From: Oceanobacillus halotolerans
GTDB lineage: Bacteria; Bacillota; Bacilli; Bacillales; Amphibacillaceae
DNA length: 64,000 nucleotides
Assembly: GCF_010993955.1 (NCBI RefSeq)
Contig: NZ_WIXL01000005.1
Location: 62,001 to 126,000 of the forward strand
Direction of reading: 5' to 3'
The notes beneath the pieces are model-generated. The model was not told the origin of the DNA and ran no database searches. It saw only the letters and a program-made list of their open reading frames with translations. The translations under genes were made by a program, and so were the position numbers. Below, piece after piece: positions 46,415-55,256 of the stretch. Numbering within the stretch: the stretch's first letter is position 1; each line of letters starts with the position of its first letter.

Positions 46415-46450
46415 AAAAACGCCTAGATTTATTTGATCCAGGCGTTTTCA
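46415..46450. terminator. Bidirectional terminator between ctaA and pycA
   Basis: AAAACGCCT...GAT / CCAGGCGTTTT hairpin with T-runs on both sides, placed between the converging ctaA and pycA. Confidence 0.82.
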
Positions 46451-46494
46451 TTGTGAATATACTACTTTTAGTGAACGAGTATAATACAGTGACT

Positions 46495-49400
46495 CTATTC
46501 AAATTCAATTAATAAATCATGCACAGTAATGGGATCTCCGTTTGAAATGTAAATATCTTTAATGACCCCATCAAATGGTGCTTGAACAGTAGTTTCCATT
46601 TTCATTGCTTCTGTAATTAATAAATGATCCCCTTTTTGAACTGCTTCACCTTTATCACATAATACTTTCACAACAGTGCCAGGCATAGTTGCACCAATAT
46701 GTTTTTCATTACTTGTATCAGCTTTTGGTTTTGTTGCAACCTGTGACGTCACATTTTCATCCTGGACAACCACTTCTCTTGATTGACCATTTAACTCAAA
46801 ATAAACCACTCTTGTTCCATCTTTTCGTGGTTCTGATATCGATACAAGACGAACAATTAATGTTTTTCCTTGCTCAATTTCAACTTCAATCTCTTCTCCT
46901 AACTTCATTCCGTAGAAAAAAGTTGGTGTGTCTAGTACCGACATATCCCCATACTTTTCATAAAAGCTATGATACTCCATAAAAACAGAAGGATAAAGTG
47001 CATAGGCTATCATATCAAAACTCGTGACCTGTCGATCGAGCCGCTTAAATAACGTTTCTTTCATCTCAGTGAAATCCACTGGGTCCAGTAATTCTCCAGG
47101 TCTAACTGTAATTGGATTTTTGCCTTTAAGTATAATTCGTTGTAATTCTTGTGGAAAACCTTGATATGGTTGTCCAATATATCCCTGCATAAATTCAATC
47201 ACAGAATCTGGGAAATCAATGGATTCTCCTCGTTCATAAATGTAATCCTCTGTTAGATTGTTTTGTACCATGAACAGTGTCATGTCACCTACTATTTTAG
47301 AAGATGGGGTAACTTTCACAATGTCTCCAAACATGTCATTTACACGGCGAAACATTTGTTTTACTTCATTCCATCTATCCCCCAACCCGACTGCTTTCGC
47401 TTGTTGTCTTAAATTGCTGTATTGTCCACCAGGCATTTCATGATGATATATTTCTGTATGTGGAGCTTTCATCCCACTTTCAAAGTCGTTATAAAATTCA
47501 CGTACCCCTTCCCAGTAATGAGATAGTAACTCATAAGCCTCTACATCGATATTAGGTTGACGCTTGTTACCTTCTAAGGCATGATATAGGGTTTGCGCGC
47601 TTGGTTGTGACGTTAAACCTGCCATTGGTCCATTGGCAACATCCACTGCATCTACCCCAGCCTCAATGGCGCGGGCATACATATATATACCATTGCCACT
47701 AGTATCATGTGTATGAAGGTGAATTGGTAACTCTACCGTTTCCTTTAACGTAGAGACCAACTGATATGCTGCCTCTGGTTTTAATAACCCAGCCATATCT
47801 TTTATACCTAATATATGCGCACCAGAATGCTCTAATTCTTTGGCAACTTGTTTATAATAGTTCAAATCATATTTACTCCGAGTCTTATCTAAAATATTTC
47901 CTGTATAACAAATAGATGCTTCCGCAATCTTATTGTTATCTCTTACTGCCTGAATAGCAGGTCTCATCCCATCTATCCAGTTTAAACTATCAAATATACG
48001 GAATACATCAATACCTGCATTGGCACTTTTTTCTACAAATTCTTTTATGACATTATCAGGGTAATTTTTATAACCTACTGCATTACTTGCCCTTAATAAC
48101 ATTTGCAATAGAACATTCGGCATTTTTTCCCGAAACGATAGTAATCGTTCCCATGGATCCTCTTTTAAGAAACGGTATGCAACATCAAATGTAGCACCAC
48201 CCCACATCTCTACGGAGAAAAGGTTAGGTAACAAACGTGCTGTGGGTTCAGCAATTTGTAATAAGTCTTTGGAACGGACACGTGTTGCAAGTAATGATTG
48301 ATGTGCATCACGAAACGTTGTATCTGTCAACATTACTTCATTTTGATCCAACAGCCATTTACTTAATCCTTCTGGTCCATGTTCCTCTAGTACTTGTTTC
48401 GACCCCCGAGGTATCGCTATTTCTTCATTAAATTTTGGTATACTAGGGATTGAAAAGTCAGGCTTTTGTTTTTTTTCTAGTCCCTCAAACCCGTTAACGG
48501 TAGTATGTCCTATATACGTCAACATTTTTGTTCCACGATCTTTTCGTTTTGGAAAAACAAATAATTCTGGGGTTTGGTCAATAAATGTGGTACTGAATTG
48601 GCCAGATTTAAATTGATCATGTAAGATGACATTTTCTAAGAATGGTATATTTGTTTTGATCCCCCGAATTCGAAATTCTTTTAAGTTCCGCACCATTTTT
48701 TTAGCGGCCTGCTCAAAGGTTAATGCCCAAGTAGAGACTTTTACCAGTAATGAGTCATAATGTGGAGAAATGACTGCACCTTGAAATCCGTTTCCTGCAT
48801 CCAGGCGAACACCGAACCCACCACCAGTTCGATATGCCATAATTCTACCTGAATCTGGCATGAAGTTATTTAATGGGTCTTCTGTTGTGACACGAGATTG
48901 AATCGCATAGCCTATTGTGGTGATTTCTTCTTGTTGAGGAATTCCTATAGATGGTGCATGAATACTGATCCCATCAGAAACTTTTATTTGAGTTTGGACG
49001 ATATCAACACCAGTAATCATTTCTGTAATGGTATGTTCAACTTGTACACGTGGATTAACTTCAATGAAGTAATAAGCATCCTCTGTCACCAAAAATTCTA
49101 CAGTACCTGCATTTACGTAATTTACATTTTTCATTAAGGCGATAGCAGCTTGACAAATCTCTTCACGCAATGTAGTAGGTAACGAAACACTTGGTGCAAT
49201 TTCAACTACTTTTTGGTGTCTTCTCTGCACAGAACAATCTCGTTCATATAAGTGGACAATATTTCCATCTCGATCTCCTATTACTTGTACTTCTATGTGC
49301 TTTGGATTCTCAATTAGCTTTTCCACATAGACTTCATCATTTCCAAAGGCTGCTTTTGCCTCTGATTTGGAACGGTCATAGGCTTCTTTTAACCCATCTT

Positions 49401-49938
49401 CATTTCGAACAATTCGCATTCCACGACCACCACCACCAAGAGAGGCTTTAATAATGATCGGATAGCCATGTTTATCTCCGAACGATTTAACCTCTTCTAA
49501 AGAGGTAACTGGTCCATCGCTTCCTGGAATTACAGGTATCTGTGCCTTAATAGCCTGTTCTCTTGCCTTTACTTTATCACCAAACATATTTAAATGTTCA
49601 CTAGTTGGGCCGATAAAGATAATCCCTTCCTCTTCACAACGCTTTGCAAAATGAATATTTTCAGATAAAAATCCATAACCTGGATGTATCGCATCAACAC
49701 CCACTTTTTTGGCTAATTCAATAATGCCCTCAATATCTAAATACGCGTCAATTGGCTTTTTCCCCTCACCAATTAGGTAGGATTCATCCGCTTTATATCG
49801 ATGGTAAGAACCAGTATCTTCCTGTGAGTAAATAGCTACTGTACGTATATTTAATTCTGTACATGCACGAAATACACGAATCGCAATTTCGCCTCGGTTG
49901 GCTACTAACACTTTACGGATATGTTTTAATTCACCCAT
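46495..49938 (-). CDS. pycA: Pyruvate carboxylase
   Basis: Biotin enzyme making oxaloacetate from pyruvate, bicarbonate and ATP (anaplerosis). It has a biotin carboxylase domain (1-450; KASLGGGGRGMRIV ATP loop, EVNPRVQVEHTITEM), a carboxyltransferase domain (about 530-810; DTTFRDAHQSLLATRVR, LHTHDTSGNG) and the PC tetramerisation region. The C-terminal biotinyl domain has the biotin lysine in TEAMKMET (near 1113). Full length, 1147 residues. ATG 49938 overlaps the end of ftsW by 13 bases and follows AGGAGG within it. Confidence 0.98.
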   Translation of the reverse strand: MGELKHIRKVLVANRGEIAIRVFRACTELNIRTVAIYSQEDTGSYHRYKADESYLIGEGKKPIDAYLDIEGIIELAKKVGVDAIHPGYGFLSENIHFAKRCEEEGIIFIGPTSEHLNMFGDKVKAREQAIKAQIPVIPGSDGPVTSLEEVKSFGDKHGYPIIIKASLGGGGRGMRIVRNEDGLKEAYDRSKSEAKAAFGNDEVYVEKLIENPKHIEVQVIGDRDGNIVHLYERDCSVQRRHQKVVEIAPSVSLPTTLREEICQAAIALMKNVNYVNAGTVEFLVTEDAYYFIEVNPRVQVEHTITEMITGVDIVQTQIKVSDGISIHAPSIGIPQQEEITTIGYAIQSRVTTEDPLNNFMPDSGRIMAYRTGGGFGVRLDAGNGFQGAVISPHYDSLLVKVSTWALTFEQAAKKMVRNLKEFRIRGIKTNIPFLENVILHDQFKSGQFSTTFIDQTPELFVFPKRKDRGTKMLTYIGHTTVNGFEGLEKKQKPDFSIPSIPKFNEEIAIPRGSKQVLEEHGPEGLSKWLLDQNEVMLTDTTFRDAHQSLLATRVRSKDLLQIAEPTARLLPNLFSVEMWGGATFDVAYRFLKEDPWERLLSFREKMPNVLLQMLLRASNAVGYKNYPDNVIKEFVEKSANAGIDVFRIFDSLNWIDGMRPAIQAVRDNNKIAEASICYTGNILDKTRSKYDLNYYKQVAKELEHSGAHILGIKDMAGLLKPEAAYQLVSTLKETVELPIHLHTHDTSGNGIYMYARAIEAGVDAVDVANGPMAGLTSQPSAQTLYHALEGNKRQPNIDVEAYELLSHYWEGVREFYNDFESGMKAPHTEIYHHEMPGGQYSNLRQQAKAVGLGDRWNEVKQMFRRVNDMFGDIVKVTPSSKIVGDMTLFMVQNNLTEDYIYERGESIDFPDSVIEFMQGYIGQPYQGFPQELQRIILKGKNPITVRPGELLDPVDFTEMKETLFKRLDRQVTSFDMIAYALYPSVFMEYHSFYEKYGDMSVLDTPTFFYGMKLGEEIEVEIEQGKTLIVRLVSISEPRKDGTRVVYFELNGQSREVVVQDENVTSQVATKPKADTSNEKHIGATMPGTVVKVLCDKGEAVQKGDHLLITEAMKMETTVQAPFDGVIKDIYISNGDPITVHDLLIEFE

Positions 49939-51110
49939 GTTTTACCTCCTCTATTTTGAAAAGTTAGTTTAGATTGGGGCTCCTGAGTATGTACATCGTT
50001 TTCCTGCTCATTTTTACGAGTAGTTTTTGCAATATTATTTAATATTCCCATTGATATTAGCATGACTAGCAACGACGAGCCACCATAACTTACAAACGGT
50101 AAAGGAACACCTGTAATCGGAAGTATTCCACTAATTGCTCCTAAATTAATAAACGCTTGGACTCCTACCATGGAAGAAATCCCAATTGCTAACAATGCGC
50201 CAAAACTGTCTTCACACTTTCTTGCAATAAAAATACCGCGTAGAACAATCGTTGCTAATAGGCCTATGACAATCACAACACCAATAAATCCTAATTCTTC
50301 GGCAATGATAGCCATAATAAAATCGGTATGTGCCTCCATTAAATAGCCTAACTTTTGCACGCTCTGTCCTAAACCTTCTCCATTTAATCCGCCAACACCA
50401 ATTGCAAGATAAGATTGTATTAATTGATAACCACTAGTCTCAGGTGCCTCAAATGGTTGGTATGCACCCGTAAATCGGGATATTCGGACATCTGTCACCA
50501 TATTGGGAATAGCAAAAGCTAATATAACAACACCGACACCAATTAAGAGTAACAAGTGTTTAAAACGAATACCTGAACTAACGATAACAGAACAGGCAAT
50601 TAAAAATATAATTGATGCTGTCCCTATATCTGGCTGTACTACAATTAACCCTAGTATAAATACTGTTAATACGAGAGGCGGTAATACAGCACTATAAAAT
50701 TGATTCAAATACGATTGCTTTTTTGAATAAACAGAAGCTAAGTACATAATCAATGCTATTTTTGCAAACTCTGCTGGCTGAAAGCTAACAGGTCCGATTA
50801 CATACCACGACTTGGCATTATTAATGGTAGTCCCAAATACAAATAAACCAAGTAATAAAACAACGACTATACCAACAATCCACCTCATTAATTTTTGATA
50901 CTTTTTATAGGGAAAAATACTACAAATAATAAATCCGATTAAACCTAATCCAAACCATAGAAGCTGACGTGTAAAATAGTGTGTACTTTCATGCCCTTCT
51001 ACAACTGCTACAACCATGCTTGCACTATATATCATCACTAGACCAAAAGCAGTTAGTAGTATTGGTGATATCATTAATGTGAAATCATAATCCTTCAATT
51101 TCTGCATCAT
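49926..51110 (-). CDS. ftsW: Peptidoglycan glycosyltransferase FtsW
   Basis: SEDS-family septal glycosyltransferase, partner of PBP 2B. Ten membrane segments; NAKSWYVIGPVSFQPAEFAK, MEAHTDFIMAIIAEELGFIG and VPLPFVSYGGSSLLV are the diagnostic blocks. The start is one of two Met codons at 51110/51107 behind AGGAGAAG, giving 394 residues; the frame extends 44 codons upstream without support. Location beside pycA is as in B. subtilis (ylaO) and distinguishes it from SpoVE at 8.0 kb. Confidence 0.95.
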   Translation of the reverse strand: MMQKLKDYDFTLMISPILLTAFGLVMIYSASMVVAVVEGHESTHYFTRQLLWFGLGLIGFIICSIFPYKKYQKLMRWIVGIVVVLLLGLFVFGTTINNAKSWYVIGPVSFQPAEFAKIALIMYLASVYSKKQSYLNQFYSAVLPPLVLTVFILGLIVVQPDIGTASIIFLIACSVIVSSGIRFKHLLLLIGVGVVILAFAIPNMVTDVRISRFTGAYQPFEAPETSGYQLIQSYLAIGVGGLNGEGLGQSVQKLGYLMEAHTDFIMAIIAEELGFIGVVIVIGLLATIVLRGIFIARKCEDSFGALLAIGISSMVGVQAFINLGAISGILPITGVPLPFVSYGGSSLLVMLISMGILNNIAKTTRKNEQENDVHTQEPQSKLTFQNRGGKTWVN

Positions 51111-51272
51111 CTTACGTCTTCTCCTCAATATATGTAATAAAGATGAATTGGAAATCTCTAATAGTATATCACATTTTATAAAATAGTGTAACACTTTAGC
51201 AAGAAGCTCCAATATATCTTTTGTTTCTATATTATAAAGCATTTCACCTATACAGATAAGTCATAAAAATAA

Positions 51273-51303
51273 AAAAACCTTGCCATTTAAAGGGGCAAAG
51301 TTT
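51273..51303 (-). terminator. Terminator of ylaN
   Basis: Minus-strand CTTTGCC / GGCAAGG stem with a CCTTTAAAT loop followed by TTTTTTTATTTTT, 29 bases after ylaN. Confidence 0.85.
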
Positions 51304-51331
51304 TTCGGTCCATTATACATACAATAAACCT

Positions 51332-51622
51332 TTATGATGATGATTGATTTTGTGCTGCTTCATGCAAGATATTAAGTTGCCGCTCTAAGTTTTCTAATAA
51401 TGCTTTGCCTTCACTTTCGCTAATCAAATTTAAGCGTATAGCAAAATCAATTTCTCTTGAGAGCCCAAACATTTGAGTATCCAACACCTCTTCATATAAT
51501 GGGCATTGTGGCATTGTTAAATTTTCTATTTGAACTTCAATCAAGCGCAATATTTTATCTGCATCTTCTTTTAAAAGTGCATAAGCTTTTTCACGATGTG
51601 TGATCGTCACCTCAGGAATCAA
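51332..51622 (-). CDS. ylaN: YlaN family protein (UPF0358), iron homeostasis
   Basis: 96-residue soluble helical protein, highly conserved in Firmicutes: [20 protein letters not shown] followed by [12 protein letters not shown] is near-identical to B. subtilis YlaN. In B. subtilis YlaN has been reported to bind iron(II) and antagonise Fur. The start is TTG 51622 behind GGAGGG. The upstream gene in B. subtilis, ylaM, is absent here; a group II intron remnant occupies the place. Confidence 0.92.
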   Translation of the reverse strand: MIPEVTITHREKAYALLKEDADKILRLIEVQIENLTMPQCPLYEEVLDTQMFGLSREIDFAIRLNLISESEGKALLENLERQLNILHEAAQNQSSS

Positions 51623-51732
51623 TTAAATCCCTCCGTTTAGAAAGACTTTCTTCTCTTATATTATCGTTACAAACTAGAAATTGCAAATAAAATTAATACA
51701 AGCTTATCTTTCTTATTGTCTTGTTGCCTTTT

Positions 51733-52245
51733 TAATAGTAATAGGTAAGACTTTGATGTAATCTCCATCTTTTCCCCTGCTCCACACCCTACGTGCGACT
51801 TTCGCCGCATTAGGCGTTCCATCTTATTCTTTTAAACTAAAGCAACTAAATTACAAACTTTACGAAATTGGTTTAGCTTCTTCAATTGTTTTCCATCTAA
51901 TTGAAGAATTTTCCTATATCGCTCAATCGTCTTTTCACTTTTAGCATGGATTAAATCTATGGGCAACGATTACAAGGTTGTTAAACTCATCTGAGCCTCC
52001 CATATGTCGGGGTAACTTTATGATGACAGTGTACCTGATTGGATGTTAAAAATTCCCCTGTTACTGCACATTTGCCTAATTGCATAGAGTACCTCAAAAT
52101 TCTGTTATCTGCAACTTCTAAGTTGTCTTTGCCGTAAGGCATTTTTAACATTTTGTTTATTTCTATGGCAACGTCGGCTCTGATATTTTGATGAAGTTTA
52201 AGCTTTCCTTCTTCTGTATAATTACATATTGACTGAAGTTCATGG
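51733..52245 (-). mobile_element. Decayed 3' part of a group II intron (intron-encoded protein and domains V-VI)
   Basis: Minus-strand translation of about 52240-51990 reads KLHQNIRADVAIEINKMLKM, then LRYSMQLGKCAVTGEFLTS and NQVHCHHKV. This is the HNH-endonuclease end of a group II intron reverse transcriptase. After a frameshift near 52010 it continues GGSDEFNNLVIV and ERYRKILQLDGKQLKKLNQF. Downstream follows the RNA domain V hairpin with a GAAA tetraloop (GCGGCGAAAGTCGC, around 51798-51811) and domain VI ending CTTACCTATTACTAT at about 51735. The 5' part of the intron is missing. Confidence 0.85.
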
Positions 52246-52430
52246 CATTACTTGTTTGAATATCTCCTAAGGGAAATAAATATACACCAGCAATTTACAT
52301 TAAAAACAACAAATATACGAAAAGGGCCTTCTTTTATTCACTAATTTCTAAATTTTCTTCTCTTTTACTATATGCGTGAAATTTCCGGGTATGTCTGCTA
52401 TCCTAAATAAAGAAACTATAAAGAGGTGAT

Positions 52431-52925
52431 ATGGAAATGGTAGTACCAATTACAGGCAATGTTACATATACGATCACATTAGACCCAACAGTTTGGATTT
52501 TTGACGATCGAAAAATTTTACTAGAGGAAGCGTTTAATACGAATGTTGAGGAAACAGTACCAGAAGATGAACTAGAAAAAGCATCAGAAAGATGGAATCA
52601 AGAAATTTATAAACAAAAAGTAAATCCTCCAGTAAATAATAGCGTAACCCGCTTTGAACGAAATAAAGTCTTAGAGAATTCATATGTTATGCCTATTCAA
52701 GAGTTCGTTGGACATGCTGAAATAAAAGAGGATGCCAAAGCTGTTGTGTTAGAAACAACAGCTGGAAATAAAACCATTTCATTAGCTGATTTGGATAATA
52801 GCTATTTATTATTTGCTATCGATGGTAAGCCAATAAAAGAAGATGGTCCAGTCCATTTATTATTTAAAGATGGATCTAATAAGGAAGAACCAATTAAAGG
52901 AGTTCAAAAAATCATTATTCAATAA
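52431..52925 (+). CDS. YlaL-like conserved hypothetical protein
   Basis: 164-residue acidic soluble protein with no motif of known function. N-terminal ITGNVTYTITLDPTVWIFDD is its most conserved-looking part, and the position relative to ylaN and ylaJ suggests the YlaL family of Bacillus. Start ATG 52431 directly follows GAGGTGAT; ATG 52437 is an alternative. It is flanked by the group II intron remnant upstream and a good terminator downstream. Confidence 0.6.
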   Translation: MEMVVPITGNVTYTITLDPTVWIFDDRKILLEEAFNTNVEETVPEDELEKASERWNQEIYKQKVNPPVNNSVTRFERNKVLENSYVMPIQEFVGHAEIKEDAKAVVLETTAGNKTISLADLDNSYLLFAIDGKPIKEDGPVHLLFKDGSNKEEPIKGVQKIIIQ

Positions 52926-52932
52926 ACATCAA

Positions 52933-52970
52933 AAGCTGTCATGAAAATCATTCATGGCAGTTTTCTTTGT
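52933..52970 (+). terminator. Terminator after the ylaL-like gene
   Basis: GCTGTCATGAA / TTCATGGCAGT stem (one G-U) followed by TTTTCTTT. Confidence 0.8.
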
Positions 52971-53041
52971 ATAATTTCACACATGAGACTCAAAATAAAA
53001 TAACAGCTTATCTATGATCCCTTTTAAAGGAGGAGTTTTAT

Positions 53042-53641
53042 ATGTTGAAGCGACTAGGGATATTTTTTAGTTGTGCTGTTATGTTTCTAGCGGCTTGCCA
53101 GCAAGAAGATGATGAAGCATTACCTAGAGAAGGAACGAATAACCAATATATTCAAGTGGAAAATTCCAGTGAACAAAACAACCGTAACTTAAGTAATGAA
53201 GAAATTGCAGACCATTTAGCAAACTTAGCAAGCGATGTTCCCAATGTTGAAGATGCAGCATCTGTTGTAGCAGGACCATATGCAGTTGTTGGTATTGATG
53301 TAGATAAAGATTTAGATCGTTCTAGAGTTGGAACCATTAAGTATTCTGTTTTAGAGGCTTTAAAGCATGATCCATATGGAAAAACTGCAGTTGTCGTAGC
53401 AGATGCTGATGTAACGGAAAGGTTACGTGGAATGGGGAATAAAATACAACAAGGCCATCCAATCGAAGGAATAGTCGATGAATTATCTGGTATCGTTGGA
53501 AGATATATGCCTGATTTCCCTATTCACGAAAACCAACCAAAAGAACCTGATCAAAATGAAGAGGTCGTTCCAGAAGAGGAAGAAAACAAGCTGGAAGATG
53601 TGGAAGAAGATCAATCATATGATCGTACAGATGAAGAGTAA
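53042..53641 (+). CDS. ylaJ: YhcN/YlaJ family sporulation lipoprotein
   Basis: Lipoprotein signal with lipobox FLAAC (Cys19), a polar linker, then the YhcN/YlaJ domain (about 50-165: IADHLANLASDVPNVEDAAS, YAVVGIDVDKDLDRSRVGTI, YGKTAVVVADADVTERLRGM). The C-terminal tail is strongly acidic and glutamate-rich. Family members are spore-associated lipoproteins; YlaJ has been linked to spore germination or cortex. ATG 53042 follows AAAGGAGGAG. A strong terminator follows. Confidence 0.9.
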   Translation: MLKRLGIFFSCAVMFLAACQQEDDEALPREGTNNQYIQVENSSEQNNRNLSNEEIADHLANLASDVPNVEDAASVVAGPYAVVGIDVDKDLDRSRVGTIKYSVLEALKHDPYGKTAVVVADADVTERLRGMGNKIQQGHPIEGIVDELSGIVGRYMPDFPIHENQPKEPDQNEEVVPEEEENKLEDVEEDQSYDRTDEE

Positions 53642-53648
53642 AACGCAT

Positions 53649-53690
53649 AAAAGGGTGTTTCCAATTACCTTGGAAACACCCTTTTTATTT
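53649..53690. terminator. Bidirectional terminator after ylaJ
   Basis: Perfect 15-bp stem AAAGGGTGTTTCCAA / TTGGAAACACCCTTT with a 5-base loop and TTATTTATT; it also covers the end of the converging small gene. Confidence 0.9.
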
Positions 53691-53933
53691 ATTGTAAGAT
53701 GTTGTTTTATTATAATAATGTACACCATATTGTGAGCCTTCAGATACCATTTTAGCATTTTCCATCTGTGCTTCATCTTCCACAGGTATCTGATCAGGTA
53801 TACCAGCATCTAACAATGTATGCTGTGCTTGATTATGAATTTCACGCATTTGTTTTTGCTTTTTTGCAAACAACCATGCTAATGTGCCTACACCAACAGT
53901 CGTAGTCGTATATATAACAGTTCGTCTGTTCAC
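53685..53933 (-). CDS. Small membrane-anchored hypothetical protein
   Basis: 82 residues from GTG 53933, which follows AAAGGGGGAAT; the frame extends to 54017 but without a start signal. One N-terminal hydrophobic segment (TVIYTTTTVGVGTLAWLFA, about 5-23) is followed by a basic boundary KKQKQ and a polar C-terminal region with several Gln/Tyr. I do not recognise the family. It lies between the converging ylaJ and the divergent ylaI, where B. subtilis has no obvious counterpart. Confidence 0.6.
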   Translation of the reverse strand: MNRRTVIYTTTTVGVGTLAWLFAKKQKQMREIHNQAQHTLLDAGIPDQIPVEDEAQMENAKMVSEGSQYGVHYYNKTTSYNK

Positions 53934-54063
53934 TATTATTCCCCCTTTATGGTGGTATATATAGCTTTTCCCAAATGAGGAGGAACTAAAACATGACCTT
54001 CCTTGATGGAACCTCATATGTTATAGTTAATTTATGGATAGTAATTCGATTGAGGTGAGTTTT

Positions 54064-54267
54064 TTGAAAGTGAAATGTGTTATTTGTGATACAATCGATA
54101 CAATTGAAGATTTTTCGCTACAAGCAAAACGTTTACGAAACCGAAGAGTTCACATGTATTTATGTCAGGAATGTAATAAACGAGTAGGAGAAAATACAAA
54201 AAAACGACACGCTACAGGTAAATTTCAATTATATGAACCAAAAAAACATAAAGAAGATTTAATATAA
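54064..54267 (+). CDS. ylaI: YlaI-family zinc-ribbon-like small protein (DUF2197)
   Basis: 67 residues from TTG 54064, eight bases after GAGGTGA. The CxxC pairs KCVICDT and LCQECNK suggest one bound zinc; between them DFSLQAKRLRNRRVHMYL is the family core, and the tail is lysine-rich. Function unknown. Length matches B. subtilis YlaI (about 70). Confidence 0.85.
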   Translation: MKVKCVICDTIDTIEDFSLQAKRLRNRRVHMYLCQECNKRVGENTKKRHATGKFQLYEPKKHKEDLI

Positions 54268-54270
54268 ATT

Positions 54271-54302
54271 AAAAACTCTCACATCATAGTGAGAGTTTTT
54301 GA
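54271..54302 (+). terminator. Terminator of ylaI
   Basis: AAAAACTCTCAC / GTGAGAGTTTTT stem with a 6-base loop. Confidence 0.88.
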
Positions 54303-54329
54303 TTTTATAAGCTCTTAACGCCTACTTTG

Positions 54330-54622
54330 TTGTTTAAAGGATGAATCTTAATAAATAGCTGATGTACGTAAAGTGAAATGGAGCTTTTATCCGCTTCGGA
54401 AATACACTTCGCTTTCACCATGGGCACAAATGAGACATCTGTTCAAATTCTCTCTGGTCGTTTTCACAGTGTCTCCTTTGCCGTGGGCAGCTGTTGAGCC
54501 TCCTCGTGCTCGTCTTGTTGAAAGCTATACATTGCTACCGCACTCCTCGCAAAAAAGACTGGTACTCGTCTTTAGGGGTCTCACCTATGCCTTTCGTCCC
54601 ATCTTTTAGAAAACAGCCTTGA
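54330..54622. repeat. Mosaic intergenic repeat, copy G
   Basis: Left end TTGTTGTTTAAAGGATGAAT then CTTAATAAATAGCTGATG resembles the outer and inner termini of copy A. The block CGCTTTCACCATGGGCACAA to GACATCTGTTCAAAT and GTTTTCACAGTGTCTCC is shared. The right end ATCTTTTAGAAAACAGCC (54602-54619) is the inverted outer terminus also seen in the 26.5-kb palindrome. This copy therefore shows both outer ends. Confidence 0.8.
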
Positions 54623-54631
54623 TTTATTGTT

Positions 54632-54922
54632 TTACGACGTCTCTTTGGCCTTCCGTTGTTGATGTAGGCGCAACCGATAAATTCCCATAATAACAGAAAT
54701 AATGATTAAACTTTCCGTCATAGGCATTTTAAATATACTAAAAATAGTAATGATATACATACCGATTGCCAATAAAATATAAACAATAACTGTTTTCGCG
54801 ATAGGTAATTTGCGAGCAAATCCCAATTTAAATGCAATAATACCAAAGATAATATTCAATATATAGAAAATGAGGTAAATATTATCGGTTCCATAGTTAC
54901 TAACTATAAAATCATGTATCAT
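54632..54922 (-). CDS. ylaH: YlaH-like membrane protein
   Basis: 96 residues with three hydrophobic segments (about 15-33, 43-60, 68-83) and a basic C-terminus (RLRLHQQRKAKETS). Matches the YlaH-like family (function unknown), including LGFARKLPIAKTVIVYILLA. ATG 54922 has GGGGGAG nearby. In B. subtilis ylaG (bipA/typA) lies between ylaF and ylaH; it is missing here. Confidence 0.85.
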   Translation of the reverse strand: MIHDFIVSNYGTDNIYLIFYILNIIFGIIAFKLGFARKLPIAKTVIVYILLAIGMYIITIFSIFKMPMTESLIIISVIMGIYRLRLHQQRKAKETS

Positions 54923-55060
54923 ATCTTATGTCTCCCCCAGTACATGTTTCTCTACTTATCATACTAAATCTGGCTAAGACATGCTACTAAAGATTTCTAT
55001 TTTGTATTCAAACCTGTTTTCCGATATACTATATACGTGTAAAATAATAGAGGTGTTCTT

Positions 55061-55237
55061 ATGAGTAAAATTAATTTCCCAATGTTATTGTTAGCGGCAT
55101 TAGTCATTACCATGTTTCTTGCAGTGGGTGTTGCCATTGCTTTTCGTAATATTTGGCTAATCTTATTATTTATTATATTAGGTTTCCTCATCATGGGATA
55201 TGGTTTGTCTCTAAAACGAAAAAGGAAGTATCGCTAA
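55061..55237 (+). CDS. ylaF: YlaF-like small membrane protein (DUF5325)
   Basis: 58-residue protein beginning MSKINFPMLLLAALVITMF with two closely spaced hydrophobic segments (about 6-24 and 28-45) and a basic C-terminus KRKRKYR. ATG 55061 follows AGAGGTG. It matches the DUF5325/YlaF family by size, sequence type and position next to ylaH and yktC. Function unknown. It ends in a hairpin shared with yktC. Confidence 0.8.
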   Translation: MSKINFPMLLLAALVITMFLAVGVAIAFRNIWLILLFIILGFLIMGYGLSLKRKRKYR

Positions 55238-55256
55238 TGCGTTACTTCCTTTTCAT
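55223..55256. terminator. Terminator overlapping the ylaF and yktC stop codons
   Basis: AAAGGAAGTA / TTACTTCCTTT stem with a loop of about 11 bases containing both stop codons of the converging genes. Confidence 0.75.
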
